Assembly (NCBI GenBank): GCA_905233625.1
Contig: CAJOFJ010000012.1
Coordinates: forward strand, 1 to 61,227
Direction: 5' to 3'
DNA length: 61,227 bases
From: an uncultured Bacteroidales bacterium
GTDB taxonomy: Bacteria; Bacteroidota; Bacteroidia; Bacteroidales; WCHB1-69
Positions 8,701-17,157 of the stretch are shown piece after piece. The position numbers and the translations under genes are program-made. The notes below the pieces were generated by a model. It had not been told where the DNA came from, did not search any database, and was given only the letters and a program-made list of their open reading frames with translations. How positions within the stretch are numbered: the first letter of the stretch is position 1; every line of letters begins with the position of its first letter.

Positions 8701-9387
8701 ATGATAGAGAAAAAGTCAGATAAAGGCAATCTTGAAAAAAGGAAAAGTTCTTTCCTTCTGATAGGTTTTGCCGTTGTTCTCGCGCTTACGTATGTAAGTT
8801 TCGAACTGTTCGCCTCCCGTGACAAAGGGCAGGTGCTGGCCCTTGATGATGACGAATTCATCGAAGTAATGGATGAAGACGTTATAGCAACTGACCAGAC
8901 TCCTCCCCCGCCACCACCACCAGTGGCCCAACAGCAGGAAATTGTCTTGAACATTGTGGAAGACAATATCAAAGTGAATACTGACTTTGATTTCAGTCAG
9001 GATTTCGACGAAAACCTGGAAATTGAGGAATATGTTCCCATTGAAATCGTTGAAGATGAAGTGGAAGAGGCTCCTCCCGTACGTTTCGCAGAAGAAATGC
9101 CGGAATATGTTGGCGGTATGGAAGCCATGTATGCATTCCTCAGAAATGAGCTGCAATATCCTGAAGTGGCTCGTAACAATGGTATCCAGGGTACAGTTCT
9201 GTTGGAATTCGTGGTAGAGAGAGACGGTAGCGTCAGCAATGTGAAACCTTTGGTTTCCCTTTTCCCTGAATGCGACGCCGAAGCTATCCGTGTGGTGAAG
9301 AAAATGCCGAAGTGGAAACCTGGCAAGCAAATGGGTAAGGCCGTAAGATGCTACTTCAACCTTCCTATCCGTTTCACTTTGCAGTAA
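8701..9387 (+). CDS. TonB-family energy-transducing protein
   Basis: Inner-membrane protein of 228 residues expected to pass proton-motive energy from ExbB/ExbD to outer-membrane receptors. It has a charged cytoplasmic N-terminus (MIEKKSDKGNLEKRKSS), one membrane helix (about residues 19-38), a short proline run (TPPPPPPPVAQQ, near 65) and an acidic linker. The C-terminal TonB domain contains YPEVARNNGIQGTVLLEFVV and ends in PIRFTLQ. The N-terminal TM plus C-terminal domain order is standard. exbB and exbD are not next to it, so it is an orphan TonB, common in Bacteroidota. The gene is monocistronic between a -7 box and a clear terminator. Confidence 0.88.
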   Translation: MIEKKSDKGNLEKRKSSFLLIGFAVVLALTYVSFELFASRDKGQVLALDDDEFIEVMDEDVIATDQTPPPPPPPVAQQQEIVLNIVEDNIKVNTDFDFSQDFDENLEIEEYVPIEIVEDEVEEAPPVRFAEEMPEYVGGMEAMYAFLRNELQYPEVARNNGIQGTVLLEFVVERDGSVSNVKPLVSLFPECDAEAIRVVKKMPKWKPGKQMGKAVRCYFNLPIRFTLQ

Positions 9388-9408
9388 TCTTTATCACTTA
9401 ATGGTTAT

Positions 9409-9440
9409 AAAAGAGACTTCTTGTAGGTCTCTTTTTTTTT
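9409..9440 (+). terminator. Rho-independent terminator of the TonB-family gene
   Basis: AAAAGAGAC (9409-9417) pairs with GTCTCTTTT (9427-9435), followed by a T run to 9440. It lies 22 nt after the stop codon. Confidence 0.85.
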
Positions 9441-9535
9441 CAAAAAAGATTGATGAACTCTCCAAAAATTTTCGCATAATTCGGTAGAGACGCTTCATGA
9501 AACGTTTTCACATCCAGAAAATCATTACCCGCCAC

Positions 9536-11203
9536 ATGAAAACAAAAAACATCATTTTTCTGATAATCTTCTCCGCCTTAATGCTTCAGCTGCCGGCACA
9601 AAATCCGGCAACGTGTTTCCGTATACAGTTGAATGATAAAAACCAAAGTCCATATTCTGTCAACCGTCCGGAAGAATTCTTGTCGCAAAGGGCTATCAGC
9701 AATAAGGCAAGATTTAATATTCCTATTACAGAAGAGGATCTTCCTGTGAATCCGCAATACAAACAACAGATTTGTGCCCTTGACGACACAATCCAGATTT
9801 TGGCGGAGTCGAAATGGCAAAATACGGTGGTGATTTATTGTCCTGATTCATTGGCATTAGAAGCAGTGAAGGCATTGCCATTTACCGATACTGCTGTCAT
9901 TCCCGTGGCATCATACCTTTTGGTGCCTTATCAAGGCCATCGCGAGGTGGTTCCCGATAATGATCATCTGATGTTACAAAATGATTTATTGTTTGACTCA
10001 TTATACGATTACGGCCCAGGCTGGGATCAAATCGCTTTTCATAATGGACAACGTCTGCATGAATTGGGTTTTTATGGCGATGGGATGTTGATTGTTGTAT
10101 TGGATGGCGGCTGGGAGGGCTTTGATACCCTTTCTGTTTTTCAAAATTTGTATGAGAACGGGCAGATAGTCGGGGTGCGTGACCTTATTCCAGGTCACAA
10201 TAATGTACAAGACGGTGGCACACATGGTACTTGTGTAACTTCTACCATGGCTACAGCAGTTAATGGACAGCTTATCGGTACCGCTCCCCATGCCAGTTAT
10301 TTCTTTATTTTATCTGAAAATCCATATTCGGAAGAGCTGATAGAGGAGGATTTCTGGGCACAGGGGGTTGAAATTGCGGACAGTTTGGGAGCCGATGTCA
10401 TTAATTCTTCTTTGGGATATTCCACTTTCGATGATTTTCACCAGGGAGATTTCACCTACGCCGATTGTGACGGGGTGGCCAGCATCGCTTCCCGTAATGC
10501 CAGTATTGCCTGCCGCAAAGGTATTGCGGTGTGTGTCTCCGCTGGCAATGAGGGTAGCAGGCCGTGGCATTATATTTCACACCCAGCCGATGCCGTGGAT
10601 GTGTTGAGCGTGGGGGCTGCCAGAGTTGTGGATAGCGCTATGGCTTATTTTTCCTCGTATGGTCCAAGCTATGATGGCCGTGTGAAACCCGACGTGGTGA
10701 GCGTGGGCTGGAATACCTACGTGGTAAATGCGAATGGATATATTGGCCCCGGCAACGGAACCAGTTTCGCCAGTCCCGTGTTGGCGGGTTTGGTGGCGTG
10801 TCTGCGCCAGGCCTTGCCCCAGAAAAATGCCATGGAAATCACGGATATTGTCCGTCGTCACGGACATCAATACGCTACTCCCGATACTATTATGGGGTAC
10901 GGTATTCCGGATATGTATCAGGCTTATCTCGATAATGTCCAAACTGAAGTAAAAGCGAAGGAGACTCCGCAACAGCTTATGGTATACCCTAATCCTTGTA
11001 TAGATAAGTTGATTCTGTCCAATACCGACTTATCTATCTCCCAAGTGGAGATTTTCGATGTGAGCGGCAAACAGCTATGCAGTTTCGACGATTGTCATCA
11101 ATCGTTGATTCAGCTGCCAGTTCATCAACTGCAACCAGGTTTCTATATCATTCGTGCCAAGGGTCAGAACACGGTTCGCACAGCAAAAATCATCAAGCGG
11201 TAA
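9536..11203 (+). CDS. Secreted S8 subtilisin-like protease with T9SS sorting domain
   Basis: Serine endopeptidase of about 555 residues. A signal peptide (MKTKNIIFLIIFSALMLQLP) directs export, and an inhibitor-like N-terminal region follows. The catalytic triad is visible: Asp in VVLDGGWEGFD (near 191), His in GGTHGTCV (near 230) and Ser in GNGTSFASPVLAG (near 411). The oxyanion segment (SAGNEGS) is also present. The C-terminal 75 residues (VYPNPCIDKL ... LQPGFYIIRAKG ... TAKIIKR) are a type A T9SS sorting domain, so the protein is expected to cross the outer membrane and be anchored at the surface. ATG 9536 is preferred to the in-frame 9497 because it starts right at the signal peptide. A partial TGTAGAGACG repeat lies just upstream (9484-9492). 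Confidence 0.92.
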   Translation: MKTKNIIFLIIFSALMLQLPAQNPATCFRIQLNDKNQSPYSVNRPEEFLSQRAISNKARFNIPITEEDLPVNPQYKQQICALDDTIQILAESKWQNTVVIYCPDSLALEAVKALPFTDTAVIPVASYLLVPYQGHREVVPDNDHLMLQNDLLFDSLYDYGPGWDQIAFHNGQRLHELGFYGDGMLIVVLDGGWEGFDTLSVFQNLYENGQIVGVRDLIPGHNNVQDGGTHGTCVTSTMATAVNGQLIGTAPHASYFFILSENPYSEELIEEDFWAQGVEIADSLGADVINSSLGYSTFDDFHQGDFTYADCDGVASIASRNASIACRKGIAVCVSAGNEGSRPWHYISHPADAVDVLSVGAARVVDSAMAYFSSYGPSYDGRVKPDVVSVGWNTYVVNANGYIGPGNGTSFASPVLAGLVACLRQALPQKNAMEITDIVRRHGHQYATPDTIMGYGIPDMYQAYLDNVQTEVKAKETPQQLMVYPNPCIDKLILSNTDLSISQVEIFDVSGKQLCSFDDCHQSLIQLPVHQLQPGFYIIRAKGQNTVRTAKIIKR

Positions 11204-11218
11204 ATCAAAAAAAATCCG

Positions 11219-11226
11219 TAACTTTG
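11219..11226 (+). promoter_or_regulatory. Candidate -7 box (TAACTTTG) for sufC-sufD-rlmH
   Basis: TAACTTTG fits TAnnTTTG and lies 18 nt before ATG 11245, so transcription would start only a few bases upstream of the gene. This suggests that sufC is expressed separately from the protease upstream and not as part of a longer suf operon. Confidence 0.55.
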
Positions 11227-11244
11227 CACTCCAAAAATTTAACT

Positions 11245-12009
11245 ATGCTGAAAATTGAAAATTTACATGTTTCCATTAAGGGAAAAGAAATATTAAAAGG
11301 GGTAAACCTTGAAATTAATCCTGGAGAAGTCCATGCTATCATGGGTCCTAACGGCACAGGCAAAAGTACCTTGGCCTCAGTGATTGCCGGCAAGGAGATT
11401 TTTGAGGTGACCGAAGGCAGTATCACGTATAAGGGCAAAAATTTGTTGGCAATGCCAGTGGAGCAACGTGCCCGCGAAGGCATTTTTATCGGTTTCCAAT
11501 ATCCTGTTGAAATTCCAGGGGTCAGCATCTCCAACTTTATGCGTACCGCTTTGAACGAAATTCGCCAGTATCGCGGTCAGGAACCTCTGTCAGGTGCCCA
11601 GTTCCTCAAGTTGATGGAGGAAAAGAAAAAAGTGGTGGAACTGACCGCCAAACTGAGCAACCGCTCGGTGAACGAGGGTTTTTCAGGCGGTGAGAAGAAG
11701 AAAAACGAGATTTTCCAGATGGCCATGCTCGAACCGCAACTGGCTATCCTGGACGAGACCGACTCAGGGCTGGATATTGATGCGCTACGTATCGTGGCTA
11801 ATGGGGTTAATCAGCTGAAAACCAAAGATAACGCAACGGTGGTGATTACCCATTATCAGCGTTTGTTGGATTATATTGTGCCAGATATCGTGCATATTCT
11901 TTTTGATGGAAAAATTGTGAAATCCGGTCCCAAAGAATTGGCTAAAGAACTGGAAGTCAAAGGATATGAGTGGATCAAAGAGGAATATAACGCTGGCAAA
12001 CTGAACTGA
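11245..12009 (+). CDS. sufC: Fe-S cluster assembly ATPase SufC
   Basis: ABC-type ATPase of 254 residues that works with SufB and SufD as the SufBC2D scaffold for building iron-sulfur clusters in the cytoplasm. Walker A is GPNGTGKST, the signature is SGGEKKKNEIFQMAML (the characteristic SufC variant of LSGGQ), and Walker B is LAILDETDSGLD with the H-loop in VITHYQR. An open frame extends upstream to 11077 but overlaps the protease; ATG 11245 starts the conserved MLKIENLHV. One base separates its stop from sufD. sufB, normally just upstream in Bacteroidota, is not in this window. Confidence 0.95.
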   Translation: MLKIENLHVSIKGKEILKGVNLEINPGEVHAIMGPNGTGKSTLASVIAGKEIFEVTEGSITYKGKNLLAMPVEQRAREGIFIGFQYPVEIPGVSISNFMRTALNEIRQYRGQEPLSGAQFLKLMEEKKKVVELTAKLSNRSVNEGFSGGEKKKNEIFQMAMLEPQLAILDETDSGLDIDALRIVANGVNQLKTKDNATVVITHYQRLLDYIVPDIVHILFDGKIVKSGPKELAKELEVKGYEWIKEEYNAGKLN

Positions 12010-12010
12010 T

Positions 12011-13399
12011 ATGGAGAATTTTATTGAATATTTGCAGCAAAAGTTTGCCGAACTGAGTGCAAAACTGCCCAATGACAAGGATGCCAAATTGGAGGCTATG
12101 CGTACTCAGGCTTTGAAAACCATCATAGCCGAGGGACTGCCTACTTCCAAAGATGAGTTGTGGAGGCATTATCCGGTGGAGAAACAACTATTCTCCCAAT
12201 ATGATGTTCAAATGGAAGCGGATCCATATCAGCCTTTGGATCAGTATTTTAAATGCAGTGTTCATGATATCAATACCGATATGTTCACCATGCTGAATGG
12301 TTGGTATGCACATAAAAATGCTCCATTGACCACCTTCCCCAACGGAGTGATAGTGGGGAGTATTATGGCTGCCATTGAACAGTATCCGGAGTTGGTTTTT
12401 TCGCATCTTACCAAGTTTTATTCCGACAAGGCAGATAAATTTGTTCGCCTGAATGAGTTGTTTTTCAATGACGGCTTCTTTGTCTATGTACCTGACCAGG
12501 TGTCGGTGGAGAAACCGATGCAGTTTGTTTCTATTGTGAACAGCCAGCGTAAACTGATGATTAACAGTCACAGCCTCATTATTTTAGGCAAACAGGCCAC
12601 GCTGTCGTTGGTACAATGCGATGACTCGTTACAGAGCGACCAGAGTTTTGCCAACAATGTGATCGAAATCGTGATGGATGAGAGTTCGCGGCTTCATTAT
12701 TATAAGATGGAGAACAAAGACGCGCAGTCCATGGAGTTGAACCATATTTTTGTGCACCAGAAAGCCTATTCGGTCTTCCGTTCCAATGCCATCACATTCA
12801 ATGCCGGTTTTCTCCGCAATATGATCCATGTGAATCTGGCGGAGCATTTTGCGGATGCTAAACTGTACGGTTTGTATTTGGTTGATAAAAAGCAATTTGT
12901 TGACAATCAGGTATATGTGAATCATGCCGTGCCCGATTGTACCAGTTATCAGTTGTATAAGGGTATTGCTGATGATGAGTCGCGGGCCAATTTCAACGGG
13001 CATATTGTTGTCCGTCCGCAAGCCCAGCGTACTTCCGCATTCCAGACCAACAAGAATATTGCATTGACTGACGAGGCAAGAATTACCACCAAGCCGTTTT
13101 TGGAAATCTATGCCGACGATGTGAAATGTAGTCATGGTGCTACCATCGGTCAATTAGACGAGGAGGCTATGTTTTACCTTAAGTCCAGGGGTATTTGCGA
13201 GCGTAATGCCCGGGCTTTGCTGATGTATGCGTTTGCTAATGAAATTGTGAATTTTGTGGAGATTGATTCTCTTCGTGAGCGTTTATTAGAGATGACTCAG
13301 AAACGTTTGAGTGGTGAGTTGTCGGCATGCACCCATTGTGCCTTTCCTTGCGGCGAGGAGAAAAACTTTTCGTTCAAGATTGATTTGAGTAAGATTTAG
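12011..13399 (+). CDS. sufD: Fe-S cluster assembly protein SufD
   Basis: Scaffold subunit of the SufBC2D complex, 462 residues, with a right-handed beta-helix core and a C-terminal helical SufC-binding region. Characteristic segments are AQRTSAFQTNKNIALTDEA and IYADDVKCSHGATIGQLDEE with the conserved Cys and His, followed by FYLKSRGI. The C-terminal tail has an extra cysteine motif, CTHCAFPC (near 437), of unknown role. It begins one base after sufC and ends 6 nt before rlmH, so the three form one transcript. sufS, usually next in order, is replaced here by rlmH. Confidence 0.93.
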   Translation: MENFIEYLQQKFAELSAKLPNDKDAKLEAMRTQALKTIIAEGLPTSKDELWRHYPVEKQLFSQYDVQMEADPYQPLDQYFKCSVHDINTDMFTMLNGWYAHKNAPLTTFPNGVIVGSIMAAIEQYPELVFSHLTKFYSDKADKFVRLNELFFNDGFFVYVPDQVSVEKPMQFVSIVNSQRKLMINSHSLIILGKQATLSLVQCDDSLQSDQSFANNVIEIVMDESSRLHYYKMENKDAQSMELNHIFVHQKAYSVFRSNAITFNAGFLRNMIHVNLAEHFADAKLYGLYLVDKKQFVDNQVYVNHAVPDCTSYQLYKGIADDESRANFNGHIVVRPQAQRTSAFQTNKNIALTDEARITTKPFLEIYADDVKCSHGATIGQLDEEAMFYLKSRGICERNARALLMYAFANEIVNFVEIDSLRERLLEMTQKRLSGELSACTHCAFPCGEEKNFSFKIDLSKI

Positions 13400-13405
13400 G
13401 CCCGT

Positions 13406-13879
13406 ATGAATATCGAGCTTTTGTGTATTGGCAAGGAGAATGCGGATGCTTTTGAGGAAGCATTAGGCCAATATGTCAAGAAAATCAAGCTGTACAATAA
13501 TTTCGAAATTGTTGTTATTCCTTATCTGAAAAACACCAAATCCATGTCCTTCGAAGAGCAGAAGCGGAAAGAAGGAGAGTTGCTGTTGAAAAAAATCGCC
13601 CCTTCAGATTGCGTTGTTCTGCTCGACGAGCGAGGCAAGGAGATGACCTCGGTGGTTTTTTCCGAATTTCTTCAACAAAAGATGAATAGCGGGGTGAAAA
13701 AACTCATCTTCGTCATCGGGGGAGCGTATGGTTTTTCAGAGGCGGTTTATCTGCGACAAAATGCGAAGATGTCACTGTCAAAACTTACTTTTCCGCACTT
13801 GATGACCCGCCTTATTTTTGCGGAACAGCTGTACAGGGCTTTTACGATTTTGCACCATGAACCCTATCATCATGATTAA
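13406..13879 (+). CDS. rlmH: 23S rRNA pseudouridine-1915 N3-methyltransferase
   Basis: SPOUT-fold methyltransferase of 157 residues that methylates pseudouridine 1915 in helix 69 of 23S rRNA on assembled ribosomes. It matches the family over its whole length. The diagnostic segments are LDERGKEMTSVVFSEFL, the SAM-binding knot FVIGGAYGFSEAV, and SLSKLTFPHLMTRLIFAEQLYRAF near the end, with a terminal EPYHHD (family: PYHH/PYHR). It is the last gene of the sufC-sufD-rlmH unit. Confidence 0.95.
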   Translation: MNIELLCIGKENADAFEEALGQYVKKIKLYNNFEIVVIPYLKNTKSMSFEEQKRKEGELLLKKIAPSDCVVLLDERGKEMTSVVFSEFLQQKMNSGVKKLIFVIGGAYGFSEAVYLRQNAKMSLSKLTFPHLMTRLIFAEQLYRAFTILHHEPYHHD

Positions 13880-13929
13880 AAGACTTTTATTTTTTTTCGC
13901 AAACGTGCAGAGTATATGATTTTTTTTTG

Positions 13930-13937
13930 TATTTTTG
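13930..13937 (+). promoter_or_regulatory. Candidate -7 box (TATTTTTG) for the C10-like gene
   Basis: TATTTTTG fits TAnnTTTG and lies 42 nt before ATG 13980. No clear -33 element was found. Confidence 0.5.
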
Positions 13938-13979
13938 CCATCTTAATATAGAAATATAATGCAAATAAAAAACATAGCT

Positions 13980-16289
13980 ATGAAAAAATCTATTCTTTTA
14001 TTCATTTTGGTTTCTTTATTTACTTGGTCATTCGCTGTGAATCCGGTTGTCACAGTTAATGATGCCAAGCAAACAGCCACCAATTTTCTGGCCGAGCAGT
14101 GCCATTTTAATGCTGCCACTATTCATTTGACGTTGCAGCATACAGAGATGGACGAAAATGGAGAGCCTCTGTTCTATCGCTTTAAGTTGAATAATCGTGG
14201 CTTCGTGATCGTATCAGCAAGTCAGTTCTATTATCCGATTCTGGCTTTCTCTTTTGAGTCCGATTATGAGGCAAATGATGAAAATGCTTCTTTTTGCGCG
14301 GATTATAGAGAGAATATCCAAGATGCCAAGCGTGTTCAAGCTCCTGTTGGCACAGCAGTGACCAGTGCATGGAATCGCTATAATGTGGAGAATTTTTCTC
14401 CTGCAAAAGACGCAACTTCCAACGAGTGCCAACCTTTGTTGACTTCCAACTGGGGCCAGAATATTTATTATAATCAATACTGTCCTTATGATGGTCATGC
14501 TCCTGCCGATAGAGACAGAAGAACTACAGTAGGTTGTGCAGGACTGGCAATGGCCTCCATTATCAACTATTATCGTTATCCGACTCAAGCTCATGGTGGT
14601 GTCAGCTATATTTCCCGTCGTGACTGGGGAACATACGTGGAAGAATATCCCCGTTTCTTCATTAACTTGAATGAGGTAACGTATGATTTTGATGCTATGC
14701 CCTCTACAATCTCGAATTACAATGGTGAAGTGGCCAAGTTGTTGTTCCATACCGGAGCTACAGCGCTGACAACCTATAGCGCGGAAAGAACCACTAACAA
14801 TAGAACCACTACCGACCCCCTCGAAGTACTTAATGCATTGAAACAGTACTGGGGATATTCAAGTGATGCACAGTTGTACTACAGACCTACTGAAATTCAG
14901 GATGACAGTGTTTGGATTGCGGAATATATTGTCCGTGAATTGAATCAAAGACACCCCGTTTTCTATTCTGCTTACACGGAACCTCAAAAAATCAATAATC
15001 TTAGTCTTGTATTGGACGGATATAAGTATGTTTCAGTCTCAGGTCACACATTGTCCTACCTCCATGTAAACTATACCTCCTCTGTTTCAGGTGCCAGTGA
15101 GATGAAAAAAGCATACTACTTGTTCACAAACTTCACTCACAAACAACAACAAGCTGTAATCAGATTCTTAGCGCCTTCAGACTTGAGTATAGAGAAGCCT
15201 GTAACCAGCGAAAAAGAAATCACCGCTTTGTCCGGATCAGTCAGTGATGGTGCCGGTAATATGAAATATGCCAGCAACTCCAATAGAAAATGGACACTTG
15301 CCGCTCCGCATGCCACAAACTACAAGTTGACATTTAAGCGTTTGAATACCGACATCAATGACGTTGTTTCTATTTATGCAGGTGAAGAAGCTGTTGCCGC
15401 CAATCTGATACAATCTTTCTCAGGTCAGCATTATTCATGCTATATTTCAGATCCCGGTGCCCCCGCAATTGATTCGTCAATGTCTTTCTTACCCGATCCT
15501 ATCTTCGTTCATTCAGATAAGGTTTTGATTACCTTCACATCCAATGATTCTATCGAGGATTATGGTTTTGTATTGGATTTTATTGCTGATTCCACTACTT
15601 TGGATGAGGTTCCCTCTTGCGAAAATATTACTATCAGAAATTATCATTACATTATTACTGATACCACTACAACCGTTCTCCCTAATTCAGCCGTTAACTC
15701 CATCGTGAGCAGTGATGCGCCGTATAAAGCTCAGAATGTATGTACTTGGACTGTGAGAGCAGATAGTACCGCAACAGGTTTGTCAACCACACGCTATTCC
15801 ATCAATTTCCCGAAATTCGACCTGAGAGCTGGCGATTTTGTTGAAATCACAACGATGGGCAGTAATCCCGAATTGTTGTATGTATTTGATGTGTTTAACT
15901 GGCCACAAAGCAATAATAATTACATTGTTGATCAAAATAGAATCAGAGTTCGCTTTGTTACCGACCATTGGCAGGAAGGATCTGGTTTCGAATTGGAATA
16001 CTGGGCATTGAACAATACCGGTATCAATCAGGGAAGCGGTCTCTCAGATGTTCGCATTTATCCTAACCCTGCTACCGATTACGTGAATATCAGTATGACT
16101 TCCGAAGCTCAGAATGTCAATATGAATATTGTGGATATGAGCGGAAAAGTTTTATACACCGATGTGATTAATCATGGTGGTGGTAATCAGATTTATAGAA
16201 TCCCGGTGTCAGAATTGTCCAGCGGTATCTATTTCATGAACTTGGTTACTCCTACTGGCAGAACTATTCAAAAGTTCGTTGTCAGATAA
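13980..16289 (+). CDS. C10 (streptopain-like) family protein, probably inactive, with T9SS sorting domain
   Basis: Secreted protein of 769 residues. In order: signal peptide (MKKSILLFILVSLFTWSFA), a Spi-type propeptide region, a papain-like C10 domain, two CUB-like segments (RKWTLAAPHATNYKLTFKR near 440; CTWTVRADS near 585) and a type A T9SS sorting domain (VRIYPNPATDYVNI ... GIYFMNL ... KFVVR). The nucleophile region VGCAGLAMASII holds Cys186. Where the family has GGHAFVxDG this protein reads NNLSLVLDG, placing Leu341 at the catalytic His, and the following HVNWGW is HVNYTS. The fold is therefore likely kept while activity is doubtful. ATG 13980 is chosen over 13959 because it starts the signal peptide. 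Confidence 0.85.
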   Translation: MKKSILLFILVSLFTWSFAVNPVVTVNDAKQTATNFLAEQCHFNAATIHLTLQHTEMDENGEPLFYRFKLNNRGFVIVSASQFYYPILAFSFESDYEANDENASFCADYRENIQDAKRVQAPVGTAVTSAWNRYNVENFSPAKDATSNECQPLLTSNWGQNIYYNQYCPYDGHAPADRDRRTTVGCAGLAMASIINYYRYPTQAHGGVSYISRRDWGTYVEEYPRFFINLNEVTYDFDAMPSTISNYNGEVAKLLFHTGATALTTYSAERTTNNRTTTDPLEVLNALKQYWGYSSDAQLYYRPTEIQDDSVWIAEYIVRELNQRHPVFYSAYTEPQKINNLSLVLDGYKYVSVSGHTLSYLHVNYTSSVSGASEMKKAYYLFTNFTHKQQQAVIRFLAPSDLSIEKPVTSEKEITALSGSVSDGAGNMKYASNSNRKWTLAAPHATNYKLTFKRLNTDINDVVSIYAGEEAVAANLIQSFSGQHYSCYISDPGAPAIDSSMSFLPDPIFVHSDKVLITFTSNDSIEDYGFVLDFIADSTTLDEVPSCENITIRNYHYIITDTTTTVLPNSAVNSIVSSDAPYKAQNVCTWTVRADSTATGLSTTRYSINFPKFDLRAGDFVEITTMGSNPELLYVFDVFNWPQSNNNYIVDQNRIRVRFVTDHWQEGSGFELEYWALNNTGINQGSGLSDVRIYPNPATDYVNISMTSEAQNVNMNIVDMSGKVLYTDVINHGGGNQIYRIPVSELSSGIYFMNLVTPTGRTIQKFVVR

Positions 16290-16310
16290 TCCTGATATAG
16301 AACTAAGCAA

Positions 16311-16347
16311 AAAAAAAAACCGGAGCTGATTGGTTCCGGTTTTTTTT
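16311..16347. terminator. Bidirectional terminator between the C10-like gene and rsmA
   Basis: ACCGGA (16319-16324) and TCCGGT (16335-16340) are flanked by an A run on the left and a T run on the right, so the hairpin can end transcripts from both strands. The two convergent genes stop at 16289 (+) and 16372 (-). Confidence 0.85.
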
Positions 16348-16371
16348 ATGCTGTCAAGATTATGGTTATTT

Positions 16372-17148
16372 CTATTGTTTGTCGTCTATTATATGGAGAC
16401 ATATTTGTTCAAATTCCTGCACACTCAGTTGCTCCGGACGTTTGGTAAAAAGAGCATCTTGCCGATATTCTATTGGGAAATTAAATTGATTTAACGAATT
16501 GCGCAAGGTTTTGCGACGCTGGTTAAAGGCGGCTTTCACTACTTGCTTGAATAGCTTTTCGTCACAACTCAGTTTTTTCTCGGGATTGCAGATGAGCCGG
16601 ATGACGGCGGATTTTACCTTGGGTGGCGGGAAAAACTGATGCTCATCAACTGTGAAAAGATATTCAATATCATAAAAAGTCTGTAAAAGCACGCTGAGAA
16701 TACCATATTGCCTGTTGCCAGGCTTGGCAGCCACTCTTTCCGCAACCTCTTTCTGGAACATTCCTACTACTTCATTCACTAATTCTTTATAATCTAATAC
16801 TTTAAATAAAATTTGGGAAGAAATGTTGTAAGGAAAATTCCCGATAATGGTTAATTGCTTTTCAAAAAGCTGGTCTATATTCAAAGCCAGAAAGTCCTTC
16901 GACCAGATATGCTCCCGTAAAGCAGGGTAGTGCTCCTGCAGGTAGGCAACCGACTCGCGGTCGATTTCCACGACATTGAAATTCTTATAATTTTGTTGAA
17001 TCAGATATTTGGTCAGCACCCCCATTCCGGGACCGATTTCAAGCACGTTTTCGGGACTTGTGACGATGCTTTCGGCGATTTGCCGGGCAATGTCCTCATT
17101 GCGCAGAAAATGCTGTCCTAGGTTCTTTTTGGGTTTGACAAGGGTCAT
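16372..17148 (-). CDS. rsmA: 16S rRNA adenine-1518/1519 dimethyltransferase
   Basis: KsgA/Dim1-family enzyme of 258 residues that dimethylates two adjacent adenines in helix 45 of 16S rRNA during late 30S assembly. The N-terminus KKNLGQHFLRNEDIARQI is diagnostic. The SAM-binding GPGMGVLT and the catalytic NFPYNISSQILFK (family NLPYN, here NFPYN) are present, followed by FFPPPKVKSAVIRL. It ends the minus-strand run LutA-like-serS-TPR-rsmA and starts 9 nt after the TPR gene's stop. Confidence 0.95.
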   Translation of the reverse strand: MTLVKPKKNLGQHFLRNEDIARQIAESIVTSPENVLEIGPGMGVLTKYLIQQNYKNFNVVEIDRESVAYLQEHYPALREHIWSKDFLALNIDQLFEKQLTIIGNFPYNISSQILFKVLDYKELVNEVVGMFQKEVAERVAAKPGNRQYGILSVLLQTFYDIEYLFTVDEHQFFPPPKVKSAVIRLICNPEKKLSCDEKLFKQVVKAAFNQRRKTLRNSLNQFNFPIEYRQDALFTKRPEQLSVQEFEQICLHIIDDKQ

Positions 17149-17157
17149 ATATAGCTG

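Noticed and set aside
8716-9330. 204-residue open frame opposite the TonB-family gene
   Set aside because: It lies completely inside the tonB-type gene, whose domain order and terminator are clear.
11077-11244. Longer N-terminus of sufC
   Set aside because: The extension overlaps the protease gene and the -7 box and is not like SufC; ATG 11245 is the conserved start.
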